DNA from: DATAJX01 sp036261915
GTDB taxonomy: Bacteria; Pseudomonadota; Alphaproteobacteria; UBA2136; UBA6156
Length of the DNA stretch: 64,000 bases
NCBI GenBank assembly: GCA_036261915.1
Contig: DATAJX010000002.1
Location: 208,206 to 272,205 of the forward strand
Direction of reading: 5' to 3'
Positions 55,829-64,000 of this stretch are shown here, one piece after another. Below the pieces are notes generated by a model. It had not been told where the DNA came from. It saw only the letters and a list, made by a program, of their open reading frames with translations, and did no database searches. The number at the start of each line of letters is the position of its first letter. Position 1 is the first letter of the stretch. A program made the translations under genes and the position numbers.

Positions 55829-55859
55829 TAAAGCCCCCTTGCGGGGGCGGTTTTTTTAT
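55829..55859 (+). terminator. Terminator after the tRNA-Asn-like element
   Basis: The hairpin gccccc/gggggc with a ttgc loop and a run of seven T begins nine bases after the CCA of the mosaic element. It also meets the end of the convergent efflux operon. Confidence 0.8.
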
Positions 55860-57319
55860 TTGGCTGTGGTGGCAGAGGTATCGAACCCGCCGCCGAGGGC
55901 GCGCACCAGTTGCGTGGACGCCGTGTAGGCGTTGAGCAGGGCCTGTTGCTGGTCGATCTGCGCCGACAGGGCGATTTGCCGCGCGGCGATGTATTCGGGT
56001 TTGCTGATGTCGCCCACGTTCAGCTGTTGCTTGGAACTGATGGCGGATCTTTCCAGCGCTTCGTAAGCCTGCTGCTGGCCGGCGGCCTGCTCGAGCGTGG
56101 TGCGGTGCGCGTTGAGGCTGTCGGCGACGTCGCGGAAGGCTTCGAGCACCTGTGCCTTGTAGGTGGCGACGGCTTCTTCGTACTTTGCCTTGCTGAAGCG
56201 CAGGTTGGCGAACAGCGCGCCGCCCTGGAAGATGGGCAGCGTGACCAGCGGGCCGAGCGCCCAGGTATTGCTGTTCCAGTTGAACAGGTTGCCCATGTTC
56301 TGCGACGCGAAGCCACCGTTGGCGGTGAGCGTGAGGCTGGGGAAGAACGCGGCGCGCGCGGCACCGATGTTGGCGTTGGCGGCGGCCAGCTGGTGTTCAG
56401 CCGCGGCGACGTCGGGGCGGCGTTCCAGCACCGTGGACGGCACGCCCGCGGGCACCAGCGGCGGCAGCGCGCTGAGCGGCTGCGTGCTGGAGGCGTTGAA
56501 GCCGATGGCCGGTTGGCCGATGAGCGTGGCCAGCTGGTTTTGCGCGGCGGCACGTTGCTGCGCGACGGTGAGGGCGTTGTTGCGCAGCGCGATGAGGTTG
56601 GCGGAGGCTGCCTGATAATCTTGGCTGGAGATATCGCCGACCTCGTATTGCTGGCGGGCCAGCACCAGGCCTTCTTCGCCCAGCAGCAGGCTTTCGGCGA
56701 TGGCATTTTGCACCGTGTTGGCGGCGCGCAGGGTGAACCAGGCGTTGGCGACATCGGCCTGCAGGGCGAGGCGCGCGCTTTCGTACAGGTCGCGCGTGGC
56801 GAGGGCTTCGAACTTGGCGGTGCGGGCTTCTCCGGAGATGCGGCCGAACAGGTCGAGTTCGTAACTGGCGGCGAGGCCGGTTTGGTAGATGGTGGTGGTG
56901 GGCGTTTTGGCGCTATCGGGCAGGCCTGCCTGTGCCGGGGCGGTACGGCCGCGGCTGACGCCCGCGTTGGCTGAGATTTGCGGGAAGTACTGAGAGCTGG
57001 CGAGGCTTGAGTTGGCGCGCGCCTGCTTGACGCGGGCCGCCATGACCTGCAGCGACGGGTTGTTGCCCAGCGCTTGCGACATGTAGCCGTTCAGCTCGGT
57101 ATCGTTATACATGAGCCACCATTCGCCACGCGGCTGCGCGGGAGATGGGTTGGCCACCTGCCAGTTGCCCACCACGGTGGGGCTGACGAACAGCGCGGGG
57201 CTTGCTTCGGCCTGCTGCGGCACGCTGAAGCTTGGCAGCTTGAACGAGGGTTCGAGCCAGGCGCAGCCGCTAAGCGCGGCGGCTACCAGTGCGGCGGAAA
57301 GGAGGGTGGGGCGGTTCAT
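55856..57319 (-). CDS. RND efflux outer-membrane lipoprotein (NodT/OprM family)
   Basis: A protein of 487 residues with a lipoprotein signal (LSGC at about residues 16-19). Two repeats of the TolC-like coiled-coil/beta-barrel unit are visible, with WWLMYNDTELNGYMSQALGNNPSLQVMAARVKQAR early and RRPDVAAAEHQLAAANANIGAARAAFFPSLTLTA in the second half, both typical of NodT-type factors. It forms the outer-membrane exit duct of the tripartite pump. The ATG overlaps the RND stop, so it is the third gene of the operon; an upstream in-frame extension is spurious. Confidence 0.94.
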   Translation of the reverse strand: MNRPTLLSAALVAAALSGCAWLEPSFKLPSFSVPQQAEASPALFVSPTVVGNWQVANPSPAQPRGEWWLMYNDTELNGYMSQALGNNPSLQVMAARVKQARANSSLASSQYFPQISANAGVSRGRTAPAQAGLPDSAKTPTTTIYQTGLAASYELDLFGRISGEARTAKFEALATRDLYESARLALQADVANAWFTLRAANTVQNAIAESLLLGEEGLVLARQQYEVGDISSQDYQAASANLIALRNNALTVAQQRAAAQNQLATLIGQPAIGFNASSTQPLSALPPLVPAGVPSTVLERRPDVAAAEHQLAAANANIGAARAAFFPSLTLTANGGFASQNMGNLFNWNSNTWALGPLVTLPIFQGGALFANLRFSKAKYEEAVATYKAQVLEAFRDVADSLNAHRTTLEQAAGQQQAYEALERSAISSKQQLNVGDISKPEYIAARQIALSAQIDQQQALLNAYTASTQLVRALGGGFDTSATTAK

Positions 57320-60300
57320 TACTTTTTCCCTTTCGGCTTTTTGACGTGCGCGTCTTCGAGGGTGTCGGGGCAGAAGCCGCTTTCGGCGACATCGGCGGTT
57401 TCGTGCTGCGTGAGCTTGCGGCCGCTGAGGGTGCGCAGGAGCACGTAGAACATGGGCGTGATGAAGATGCCGAGCACCGTGACGCCGATCATGCCGCTGA
57501 ACACCGTTGTACCGATCGCGTTGCGCATTTCGAAGCCCGCGCCGCTGCTGAACACCAGCGGCACCACGCCCATGATGAAGGCGAACGAGGTCATCAGGAT
57601 GGGGCGCAGGCGCAGGCGGCTGGCTTCCATGGCGGCCTTGAAGGTGGACATGCCGGAAAGCTCGAGCTCGCGTGCGAACTCGACGATAAGGATGGCGTTT
57701 TTGCACGCCAGCCCCACCAGCACCACGAGGCCGATCTGGGTGAAGACGTTGATATCCTTGCTGGCTGCCCACAGGCCGACCAGCGCCGAGAACAGCACCA
57801 CCGGCACGATGAGGATGATGACCAGCGGCAGGATGAGGTTTTCGTACTGCGCGGCCAGCACCATGAACACCAGGAACACGCACAGCGGGAAGATGAGCAC
57901 CGCGGTGTTGCCTGCCAGGATTTGCTGGTAGGTGAGGTCGGTCCACTCGAAGCCCATACCTTTGGGGAGGGTTTCTTCGATGATCTTGACCAGCTCGTTT
58001 TGCGCTTCGTCGGTGGAGATGCCGGGGGCGGGGCCGCCGTTGATGTCGGACGTGCGGTACAGGTTATAGCGCATGGCCCTATCCGGCCCGTGGCTGTCGT
58101 CGACGCTCATGAGGCTGCCGAGCGGGATCATGGCGCCGGTGTTGCTGCGCACCTTGATATTCAGGATATCGTCGATGCTGCTGCGGAAGGGGGAATCGGC
58201 CTGCGCGATGACCTGATAGGTGTGCCCGAACTTGTTGAAGTCGTTGATATACAGCGAGCCGAGGTAGACCTGCATGGAGGTGTAGACGTCGTTGATATTG
58301 ACGCCCAGCTGCTTGACCTTGGTGCGGTCGATGTTGGCATTCAGCTGCGGCACGTTGATCTCGTAGCTGCTGAACAGGCCCGTGAGTTTGGGGTTGGCGC
58401 GCGCCTTGGCCAGCACGGCTTGCGTGGCGGCGTAGAGCGCTTCGTCGCCCAGGTCGGCCCGGTCTTCGAGTTGCAGTTTGAAGCCGCCGATGGTGCCGAG
58501 GCCGTTGACCGGCGGCGGCGGGAAGATGGCGCTGAAGGCGTCCTGGATGGCGAAGCCCTTGCCCGAGAGGGCACCGGCGATGGCGGGGCCGTACATATCC
58601 CAGCTGGTGCGTTCTTCGAACGGTTTGAGCGGGAAGAACACGATGCCGGCGTTGCTGCTGGCGGTGAAGCCGCTGATGCTCAGCCCCGGGAAGGCCACCG
58701 AGTGGGCGACGCCCGGCTGGTTCATGCCGATCTCGGACATCTGGTCGATGACCTTGCGGGTACGGTCGAGCGAAGCACCCGGCGGCAGTTGCGAGAAGCC
58801 GACGAGGTATTGTTTATCCTGCAGGGGGACGTAGCCGGTGGGAAGTATCCAGAGGCCGAGCGCGGCCATGGCCACGATGAGGCCGTACAGGCCAAGGCCG
58901 GTTTTGCGGCGGTGGACGAATTTGTCGAGCGTGGCGACGTAGCGGTCGGACGTGCGGTGGAAGAAGCCGTTGAACCAGGTGAAGAAACGGCCGAAGAAGC
59001 GATCCATGAACTTGGTGAGGCCGTCTTTTTTGGCGTGTTCGTCCTTCAGCAGCAGGGCGGTGAGGGCCGGGCTGAGGGTGAGCGAGTTGAACGCCGAGAT
59101 AACGGTGGAGATGGCAATGGTGACCGCGAACTGCTTGTAGAACTGGCCGGTAAGCCCGCTGATGAAGGCGAGCGGCACGAACACCGCGCACAGGGTAAGC
59201 GCGATGGCGATGATGGGGCCGGAGACTTCGCGCATGGCCTGGTAGGTGGCCTCGCGCGGGGTACGGCCTTCGCGGATGTTGCGCTCGACGTTCTCGACCA
59301 CCACGATGGCGTCGTCGACCACGATACCGATGGCCAGCACCAGCCCGAACAGGGTGAGGTTGTTGATGGAGAAGCCCAGTACGTGCAACACCGCGAACGT
59401 ACCGATGATGGACACCGGCACGGCCAGCAGCGGGATGATGGAGGCGCGCCAGGTTTGCAGGAACACGATGACCACCAGCACCACCAGCGCGATGGCCTCG
59501 AGCAGGGTGTGGATGACCTTTTCGATGCTGGTGCGTACGAACTCGGTGGGATCGTAGACGATGCGGTACTCGACGCCTTCGGGGAAGTTCTTTTTGACCT
59601 CTTCCATGGCTTGGCGCACGGCGCTGGAAAGGGCCAGCGCGTTGGAACCCGGTGCCTGGAATACACCGATGGCGGCGGCCTGTTTGCCGTCGAGGTAGGA
59701 TTCGGGCGAATAGGTGTTGGGCGCGAGTTCGACCCGGGCGACCTCTTTCAGGCGGATGACGCCGCCGCGCTGGTCGGCGCTGACGATGATGTTTTCGAAT
59801 TCTTCGACCGTGTGCAGGCGCCCCTGCGAGGTGATGGGCAGTTCGAACGCCAGGGGATCCTTCATGGGTTGGCCGCCGAGGCTGCCCACGGCCGCCTGGT
59901 TGTTTTGCTCGCGCACGGCGTTGGTGACGTCGATGGCGGTGAGGCCGCGGGCGGCCAGCTTGTTGGGGTCGAGCCACAGGCGCATGGCGTAATCGCCGCC
60001 GCCGAAGGCCACGACCTCGCCGATGCCGTTGATGCGCACCAGCGCGTTTTTGACATTCAGCACGGCGTAGTTGCGGAGATAGGTGGTGTCGTAGCGGCCA
60101 TTGGGCGACACAAGGTGGACCACCATGATGAAGTTGGGCGAGCTTTTGGCCGTGCTGACGCCTATTTGACGCACGATGTCGGGCAGGCGGGGCAGGGCCT
60201 GGTTGACGCGGTTTTGCACCAGTTGCTGGGCGTAGTCGGGATCGGTGCCCAGTTTAAAGGTGGCGGTAAGCGTCATGGAGCCGTCGACGGTGGATTGCGA

Positions 60301-60543
60301 CGACATGTAAAGCATGTTCTCGACCCCGTTGATCTGCTCTTCGAGCGGGGTGGCCACCGTTTGCGCGATGACGTTGGGGCTGGCGCCCGGGAACTGCGCG
60401 CGCACGACGACCGAGGGCGGCACTACTTCGGGGTATTCGGAAATGGGCAGTAGCGGCATGGCGATGAGGCCGCAGAGGAACACCAGCATGGATAGCACGC
60501 CGGCGAAAATGGGACGGTCGATAAAGAAGCGCGAGAAGTTCAT
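57319..60543 (-). CDS. RND efflux pump permease (HAE1 family)
   Basis: A 1074-residue inner-membrane transporter. It starts FFIDRPIFAGVLSMLVFLCGLIAM, as in AcrB-like HAE1 pumps. It has 12 transmembrane helices, with LFGLVLAIGIVVDDAIVVVENVERN carrying the proton-relay Asp pair in TM4, and QIGLVVLVGLACKNAILIVEFA containing the relay lysine. Large periplasmic loops lie between TM1-2 and TM7-8. It exports multiple hydrophobic substrates by proton antiport. It is the second gene in the operon, 25 bases after the membrane-fusion protein. Confidence 0.96.
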   Translation of the reverse strand: MNFSRFFIDRPIFAGVLSMLVFLCGLIAMPLLPISEYPEVVPPSVVVRAQFPGASPNVIAQTVATPLEEQINGVENMLYMSSQSTVDGSMTLTATFKLGTDPDYAQQLVQNRVNQALPRLPDIVRQIGVSTAKSSPNFIMVVHLVSPNGRYDTTYLRNYAVLNVKNALVRINGIGEVVAFGGGDYAMRLWLDPNKLAARGLTAIDVTNAVREQNNQAAVGSLGGQPMKDPLAFELPITSQGRLHTVEEFENIIVSADQRGGVIRLKEVARVELAPNTYSPESYLDGKQAAAIGVFQAPGSNALALSSAVRQAMEEVKKNFPEGVEYRIVYDPTEFVRTSIEKVIHTLLEAIALVVLVVIVFLQTWRASIIPLLAVPVSIIGTFAVLHVLGFSINNLTLFGLVLAIGIVVDDAIVVVENVERNIREGRTPREATYQAMREVSGPIIAIALTLCAVFVPLAFISGLTGQFYKQFAVTIAISTVISAFNSLTLSPALTALLLKDEHAKKDGLTKFMDRFFGRFFTWFNGFFHRTSDRYVATLDKFVHRRKTGLGLYGLIVAMAALGLWILPTGYVPLQDKQYLVGFSQLPPGASLDRTRKVIDQMSEIGMNQPGVAHSVAFPGLSISGFTASSNAGIVFFPLKPFEERTSWDMYGPAIAGALSGKGFAIQDAFSAIFPPPPVNGLGTIGGFKLQLEDRADLGDEALYAATQAVLAKARANPKLTGLFSSYEINVPQLNANIDRTKVKQLGVNINDVYTSMQVYLGSLYINDFNKFGHTYQVIAQADSPFRSSIDDILNIKVRSNTGAMIPLGSLMSVDDSHGPDRAMRYNLYRTSDINGGPAPGISTDEAQNELVKIIEETLPKGMGFEWTDLTYQQILAGNTAVLIFPLCVFLVFMVLAAQYENLILPLVIILIVPVVLFSALVGLWAASKDINVFTQIGLVVLVGLACKNAILIVEFARELELSGMSTFKAAMEASRLRLRPILMTSFAFIMGVVPLVFSSGAGFEMRNAIGTTVFSGMIGVTVLGIFITPMFYVLLRTLSGRKLTQHETADVAESGFCPDTLEDAHVKKPKGKK

Positions 60544-60568
60544 GCGTGGTTGCCTGTTTGGTTGAGGG

Positions 60569-61729
60569 TTACTTGGCCGCCGGAGTGCTGGCCGACACCG
60601 CGGGCGCGGCACCGGTGACGGTGGTGGGCGAAAGGGTTTGCATGTCGACCACCGAAGGCATTACCTCGGCGCCCGGGTGCACGCGCATGAGGCCGTTGAC
60701 GACGATCTGCTCGCCGCCCTTGAGGCCGCTTTTGATGACGCGCTGGTTGCCTTCGACCAGGCCGCCGAGCGTGACTTCGGTGTACATGGCCTTTTTGTCG
60801 GCGCCGACGACGTAGACGAAGCGCTTGCTCTGGTCGGTGCCGATGGCGGCGTCGTTGACCAGGATCTCTTCGACCGGTTGGGCGCTGCCCACGCGCACGC
60901 GGCCGAACAGGCCGGGCAGGAGGGTGCCTTGGCTGTTGGCGATCTGGGCGCGGGCGCGCAGGCTGGCGGTGGCGGGGTCGAGCTGGTTATCGACCGACTT
61001 GAGCGTGCCGCTGATGGAGAAGTTGGAACCGTCGTTAGCCAGCGCGACCGACACGGGAACGGTGCTGCTGGTGCCTTGCGCCTTGGTGGCAAGGCTGGCG
61101 AGGTAGGTTTGTTCGTCCATGTTGAAATCGACATAGATGGGATTGATGGACTGGATGGTGGTGAGCACCGGAGCCTGCGGGCCCGAGGTGACCACGTTGC
61201 CCACGGTGATGTCGGCCCGGCCGATGCGGCCGGTGATAGGGGCTTTGATCTGCGAGTATTCTTCGTTGAGTTTAGCGTTGGTAAGTGCGGCGCTGGCCTG
61301 TTGGTAGGCGGCGACACGGGATTCGTAATCGCGCCTGGAGATGGCCTGCGTAGTGACCAGGCTTTGGCCTCGTTCGAGTGCAGCCTTGGCCTGTGCGTAG
61401 GCGGCCTGCGCGCTGAGGGCGGCGGCCTTGTAGGTGCGTTGATCGATGATAAACAGCGGCTGGCCGGCTTTGACCAGGTCGCCTTCGTTGAACAGTATCT
61501 TTTCGACCGTGCCGCCTACCTGGGCCTGGATCTGGGCATCGGCCACCGCTTTGAAGCGGCCGCTGAATTCCTTATATTCGGTGACCGGCTTGCTTTGAAC
61601 CACAGCCACGCTTACAGGCATGGCGCCGCCCATGCCGCCGTGATGCCCCCCTTGCATGGAGGCGGTGAAAAAGTGGTAGCCCACGAGGGCGGCCACCACG
61701 ACCAGCCCGAGGATGACTAACTTGCGCAT
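60569..61729 (-). CDS. RND efflux periplasmic adaptor (membrane-fusion protein)
   Basis: A 386-residue HlyD/AcrA-type adaptor with an N-terminal membrane anchor (about residues 5-22). A lipoyl half precedes and another follows the hairpin (FSGRFKAVADAQIQAQVGGTVEKILFNEGDLVKAGQPLFIID; ITGRIGRADITVGNVV), the alpha-helical hairpin lies between, and beta-barrel and membrane-proximal domains come after it. It links the permease to the outer-membrane channel. The first gene of the operon; the divergent TetR gene lies 147 bases away. Confidence 0.95.
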   Translation of the reverse strand: MRKLVILGLVVVAALVGYHFFTASMQGGHHGGMGGAMPVSVAVVQSKPVTEYKEFSGRFKAVADAQIQAQVGGTVEKILFNEGDLVKAGQPLFIIDQRTYKAAALSAQAAYAQAKAALERGQSLVTTQAISRRDYESRVAAYQQASAALTNAKLNEEYSQIKAPITGRIGRADITVGNVVTSGPQAPVLTTIQSINPIYVDFNMDEQTYLASLATKAQGTSSTVPVSVALANDGSNFSISGTLKSVDNQLDPATASLRARAQIANSQGTLLPGLFGRVRVGSAQPVEEILVNDAAIGTDQSKRFVYVVGADKKAMYTEVTLGGLVEGNQRVIKSGLKGGEQIVVNGLMRVHPGAEVMPSVVDMQTLSPTTVTGAAPAVSASTPAAK

Positions 61730-61876
61730 GTAAGAACTTTCTGTGGCTTTTGGTAGGGCAGGCCCGCGTACTTATTGACGGATGTACTTATAAGGCCTTA
61801 TTTGGGTTTACCCTTGATGATAATTAGTGTACTGTCAAGTATCGTAAATAGAAATATTTGCACTAAATAGAGGACC
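61730..61876. promoter_or_regulatory. Divergent promoter/operator region between the efflux operon and tetR
   Basis: The AT-rich 147-base gap holds an imperfect palindrome TACT-GTCA-AGTA at 61830-61841 and an outer pair ttagtg/cactaa (61824-61829 and 61861-61866). Their position suggests binding sites for the TetR-type repressor. Exact operator and promoters are not confirmed. Confidence 0.5.
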
Positions 61877-62527
61877 ATGACCAAAACAGGCGCCACGGCG
61901 GTTAAAACGAACAGCGGACGCTCGCCCGGGCGGCCGGTGGACCCGCGCAAGGATGCCGTTATTCGGGACGTTGCCGGACAATTGTTCATGGTGAATGGCG
62001 TGCAGGGCACCACCATGGACCAGATCGCGCAGGGGGCGGGGGTTTCGAAGCTGACGCTGTACCGCAAGTACCCCGACAAGAATGCCCTGTTTATGGCCGT
62101 TGTGGGCTGCAAATGCGACGATTACATGCCGGAAAGCCTGTTTGAACTGGGCAAGACCAGTAAGGCGGAAGAAGTTTTGGGCCGTATTGGCGTGGCCTTG
62201 ATGGAACTGACCACCCATGACGACGGCGTGAACCTGCACCGGATATTATCGGCCGAGGCCGGGCGCAACCCCGAGCTGGGCGAGCAGTTTGCCTGCGGCC
62301 TGAAGCGGCTGAAGGAATGCATGCGCAACACCATGGCCGAGATAGCCCGCAAAGGCCTGCTGAAGATTGAAGACCCCGAAGAAGCCAGTGGCTTTTTTGT
62401 GGCATTGCTGATGGGCAGCGAGCTGGTGAAGCATGCCAACCTGGGCATTGGCAAGCGCCCGACCAGGCCGGCCATGGAGGCTTATGTGAAGAAGGCGGTG
62501 AAGTTCTTTTTAAAGGCCTATGCCTAA
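61877..62527 (+). CDS. TetR-family transcriptional regulator of the efflux operon
   Basis: A 216-residue protein. The N-terminal helix-turn-helix is clear: FMVNGVQGTTMDQIAQGAGVSKLTLYRKYPDKNALF (about residues 37-72). The C-terminal domain is ligand-binding and variable (TetR_C-type, with AEAGRNPELGEQF). The gene is transcribed divergently from the MFP-RND-NodT operon, so it probably represses that operon and itself until an inducer binds. GGACC lies before the ATG. A terminator follows. Confidence 0.92.
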   Translation: MTKTGATAVKTNSGRSPGRPVDPRKDAVIRDVAGQLFMVNGVQGTTMDQIAQGAGVSKLTLYRKYPDKNALFMAVVGCKCDDYMPESLFELGKTSKAEEVLGRIGVALMELTTHDDGVNLHRILSAEAGRNPELGEQFACGLKRLKECMRNTMAEIARKGLLKIEDPEEASGFFVALLMGSELVKHANLGIGKRPTRPAMEAYVKKAVKFFLKAYA

Positions 62528-62537
62528 GCCTGAATAG

Positions 62538-62568
62538 CAAAACGGCCCCTTGAGGGGCCGTTTTTTTA
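62538..62568. terminator. Terminator between tetR and the convergent adhesin gene
   Basis: The hairpin aaaacggcccc/ggggccgtttt with T-runs follows tetR; the convergent adhesin gene ends ten bases on. Confidence 0.85.
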
Positions 62569-62577
62569 CAGCGCCGT

Positions 62578-64000
62578 TTAGGCGTGGTGGGTGTCGTCGA
62601 GACCGGCGGTGTGCAGGACTTCGGCGCCGCTGCTGGCGGTGACCACCGGGGCGGCCGGTTCGGCCACCGGGGTGGCGGCCACGGTGTCGTGGCTTTCGGG
62701 CGCCACGATCTCGGATTGCTGGCCGATGACACTGGAGGTGTCGACCGGGGCGTCGAGGCGGTACCAGACGTCGGCGGCCTTGGTGGTGTGGCCGTCGTCG
62801 TAGGTGACATCGGCGCTCTTGGTGGTGAAGGCGTCGCCGTAGTCGTGGGCGTCGGCCACCGTGTTGAGGCTGATGGATTTGATCCCGAGGTCTTTGAGGC
62901 TGTAGAGCTCGCCCGGATCGCTGATACCGTCGCTGTTGGCGTCGATCCAGACCTTGATGCTGTCGAAGCGGGCGTCGTTGGCGTCGATCACGCCGTCGTG
63001 GTTGGTGTCTTCGAGCTGGGCCATTTCGGTGAAGCCGTCCATGCCGGCCTTACCGTAAACTTCGTTGATGCCGCTGACGATGCCGTCGTTGTTATCGTCG
63101 TGCACCAGGATACCTTCGTTGGGGCCTACCCAGGCGGTGTGCACGCGGGTGCCGTCGCCGCTGAAGTCGAACGTGGCGCTGCTGTTGGCCTTGCTGATGA
63201 TGGTGAGGCCGTCGCCACCGAGGTCGATGGTGAGCGGGCAGACCGGCGGAGGAGGCGGGGGCGGGGTGGTCGCTTCGATGATGTGGATGGTGTCGGTGGC
63301 GGTACGCACTTCGCCTTCGGCGTCGGTGATGGTGTACTGGAAGGACACATCGCCATGGAAGCCGGCAGCCGGGGTGAAGGTGAAGGTGTTGTCGGCATTC
63401 AGCACCAGCACGCCGTGGCCCGGTTGGGTGAAGCTGGTGACGCTGAAGGGCGTACCATCGGGGTTGCTGTCATTCACCTTGCTGTCGAAGGTGATGGGCG
63501 TGTCCTGATTGGTGGTGTACGCGTCGTTGACCGCATTGAGGCCCTGATTGACGTGGACCACGTGGATGGTATCGGTGGCGGTACGGGTTTCGCCTTCGGC
63601 GTCGGTGATGGTGTAGTTGAAGGTCACATCGCCGTAGAAGTTATGCGCCGGGGTGAAGGTGAAGGTGTTGTCGGCGTTGAGCACCAGCGTGCCGTGACCC
63701 GGCTGGGTGAACGACGTGATGGTGAAAGCGGTACCGTCGGGATTGCTGTCGTTGACCTTGCTATCGAAGGTGATCGGGGTGTTCTGGTTGGTGCTGTACG
63801 CATCGTTGACCGCGTTGAGGCCCAGCGGGTTGCTCACGTGGATGGTGTCGGTGGCGGTGCGGGTTTCGCCTTCAGCATCGGTGATGGTGTACTGGAAGGT
63901 GACCACGCCGTAGAAGTTGTGGGCCGGGGTGAAGGTGAACGTGTTGTTCGCATTCAGCACCAAAGTACCGTGACCGGGCTGGGTGAACGACGTGATGGTG
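62578..64000 (-). CDS. C-terminal part of a large repeat adhesin with calcium-binding segments, partial
   Basis: The minus-strand frame is open at the right window edge, so only the last 474 residues or so are seen. The N-terminal side consists of near-identical Ig/cadherin-like repeats of 93 residues beginning LNAVNDAY and ending TATDTIHV; two full copies and part of a third are visible. A proline-rich linker and the C-terminal domain follow (LTIDLGGDGLTIISK, then WVGPNEGILVHDDNNDG, DTNHDGVIDANDARF and DANSDGISDPGEL). These are DxDxDG-type calcium sites common in RTX-like and large surface adhesins. It is probably secreted and involved in attachment. No secretion genes are in the window. Confidence 0.85.
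   Translation of the reverse strand, partial: TITSFTQPGHGTLVLNANNTFTFTPAHNFYGVVTFQYTITDAEGETRTATDTIHVSNPLGLNAVNDAYSTNQNTPITFDSKVNDSNPDGTAFTITSFTQPGHGTLVLNADNTFTFTPAHNFYGDVTFNYTITDAEGETRTATDTIHVVHVNQGLNAVNDAYTTNQDTPITFDSKVNDSNPDGTPFSVTSFTQPGHGVLVLNADNTFTFTPAAGFHGDVSFQYTITDAEGEVRTATDTIHIIEATTPPPPPPPVCPLTIDLGGDGLTIISKANSSATFDFSGDGTRVHTAWVGPNEGILVHDDNNDGIVSGINEVYGKAGMDGFTEMAQLEDTNHDGVIDANDARFDSIKVWIDANSDGISDPGELYSLKDLGIKSISLNTVADAHDYGDAFTTKSADVTYDDGHTTKAADVWYRLDAPVDTSSVIGQQSEIVAPESHDTVAATPVAEPAAPVVTASSGAEVLHTAGLDDTHHA
63262..64000 (-). repeat. Tandem 279-bp repeats encoding 93-residue Ig-like units
   Basis: Unit starts (the LNAVNDAY codons) lie at about 63540 and 63819 on the minus strand, exactly 279 bases apart, and the neighbouring unit is incomplete at the window edge. 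The units differ at only a small fraction of positions, indicating recent amplification. Confidence 0.85.

Noticed and set aside
57289..60453. A very long plus-strand open frame opposite the RND permease
   Set aside because: It lies entirely antisense to a complete HAE1 permease, with Gly/His/Arg/Asp-biased composition typical of a shadow frame in GC-rich sequence and no recognisable domains.
62900..64000. Regular repeats considered as a possible CRISPR array
   Set aside because: The period is 279 bases, the repeats are in frame and encode a continuous Ig-like protein; no short repeats with unique spacers occur anywhere in the window.

Overview
The window looks like a chromosomal segment of a GC-rich alphaproteobacterium. 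The evidence is the split transhydrogenase operon (pntAA/pntAB/pntB), a CIRCE-controlled groESL, an rluD-rpoH pair, a gyrA...ppi-like-queA-tgt block, a two-domain MaeB-type malic enzyme, a rarA-rluC neighbourhood, and HfaB/CsgG-like surface-anchor genes. No rRNA operon is present, so I do not name an order or genus. Ten canonical tRNA genes are visible, all with CCA encoded in the gene, plus one abnormal tRNA-like element.

Layout. 1-6.3 kb: end of a DegP/DegQ-type protease, rarA, an alpha/beta hydrolase, an RluC-type pseudouridine synthase and a long AsmA-family protein, all on the plus strand. 6.3-14.6 kb: tRNA-Pro(CGG), a small ORF, an autotransporter, a hydrolase-like lipoprotein, a nicotianamine-synthase homologue, a hypothetical gene, a three-gene HfaA/HfaB-like surface-fibre cluster, a DUF1993 protein and a small membrane protein. 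14.6-25.1 kb: trhO, a HerA/DUF853 ATPase, an AlkB-like dioxygenase, tRNA-Pro(TGG), an LpxR-type lipid A deacylase, a family-4 uracil-DNA glycosylase with a MazG-like pyrophosphohydrolase, tRNA-Pro(GGG), the pnt operon with a DMT-like gene inserted, rpe, and three small hypothetical genes. 25.2-33.5 kb: groEL/groES, an ABC exporter, an Nfu scaffold, a twin-CX3C cysteine-rich lipoprotein, a DUF4189 protein, tRNA-Arg with a duplicated 3' end, a short prepilin-peptidase-like gene, a short CCA-transferase-like gene and a Sco1 copper chaperone.

33.5-52.5 kb: maeB, mgtE, gyrA, ogt, a degenerate cyclophilin lipoprotein, queA, tgt, two tRNA-Lys genes, a three-gene phage-tail-like remnant, rpoH, rluD, and a four-gene glycan operon (flippase, glycosyltransferase, polytopic membrane protein, methyltransferase). 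In this block the plus strand becomes C-rich, whereas it is G-rich on both sides. 52.5-64 kb: tRNA-Glu, tRNA-Gly and galE, then a sugar-phosphate transferase that has lost its 5' part and abuts head-to-head a second gene that has also lost its 5' part. Next come tRNA-Cys, a protein-isoaspartate-methyltransferase-like gene, tRNA-Asn with a mosaic tRNA-Asn-like element, an RND efflux operon with a divergent TetR regulator, and the C-terminal end of a large repeat adhesin that runs off the window.

Functionally much of the window concerns the cell envelope: autotransporter, Hfa-like fibres, AsmA, LpxR, glycan assembly, RND efflux and repeat adhesin. It is interleaved with tRNA modification, DNA repair and proteostasis genes. 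The observations I consider most worth following are the mosaic tRNA-Asn-like gene with a rebuilt anticodon arm and its own terminator, the truncated-gene junction at about 54.17 kb, the stand-alone nicotianamine-synthase homologue, and the compact Hfa-like operon.
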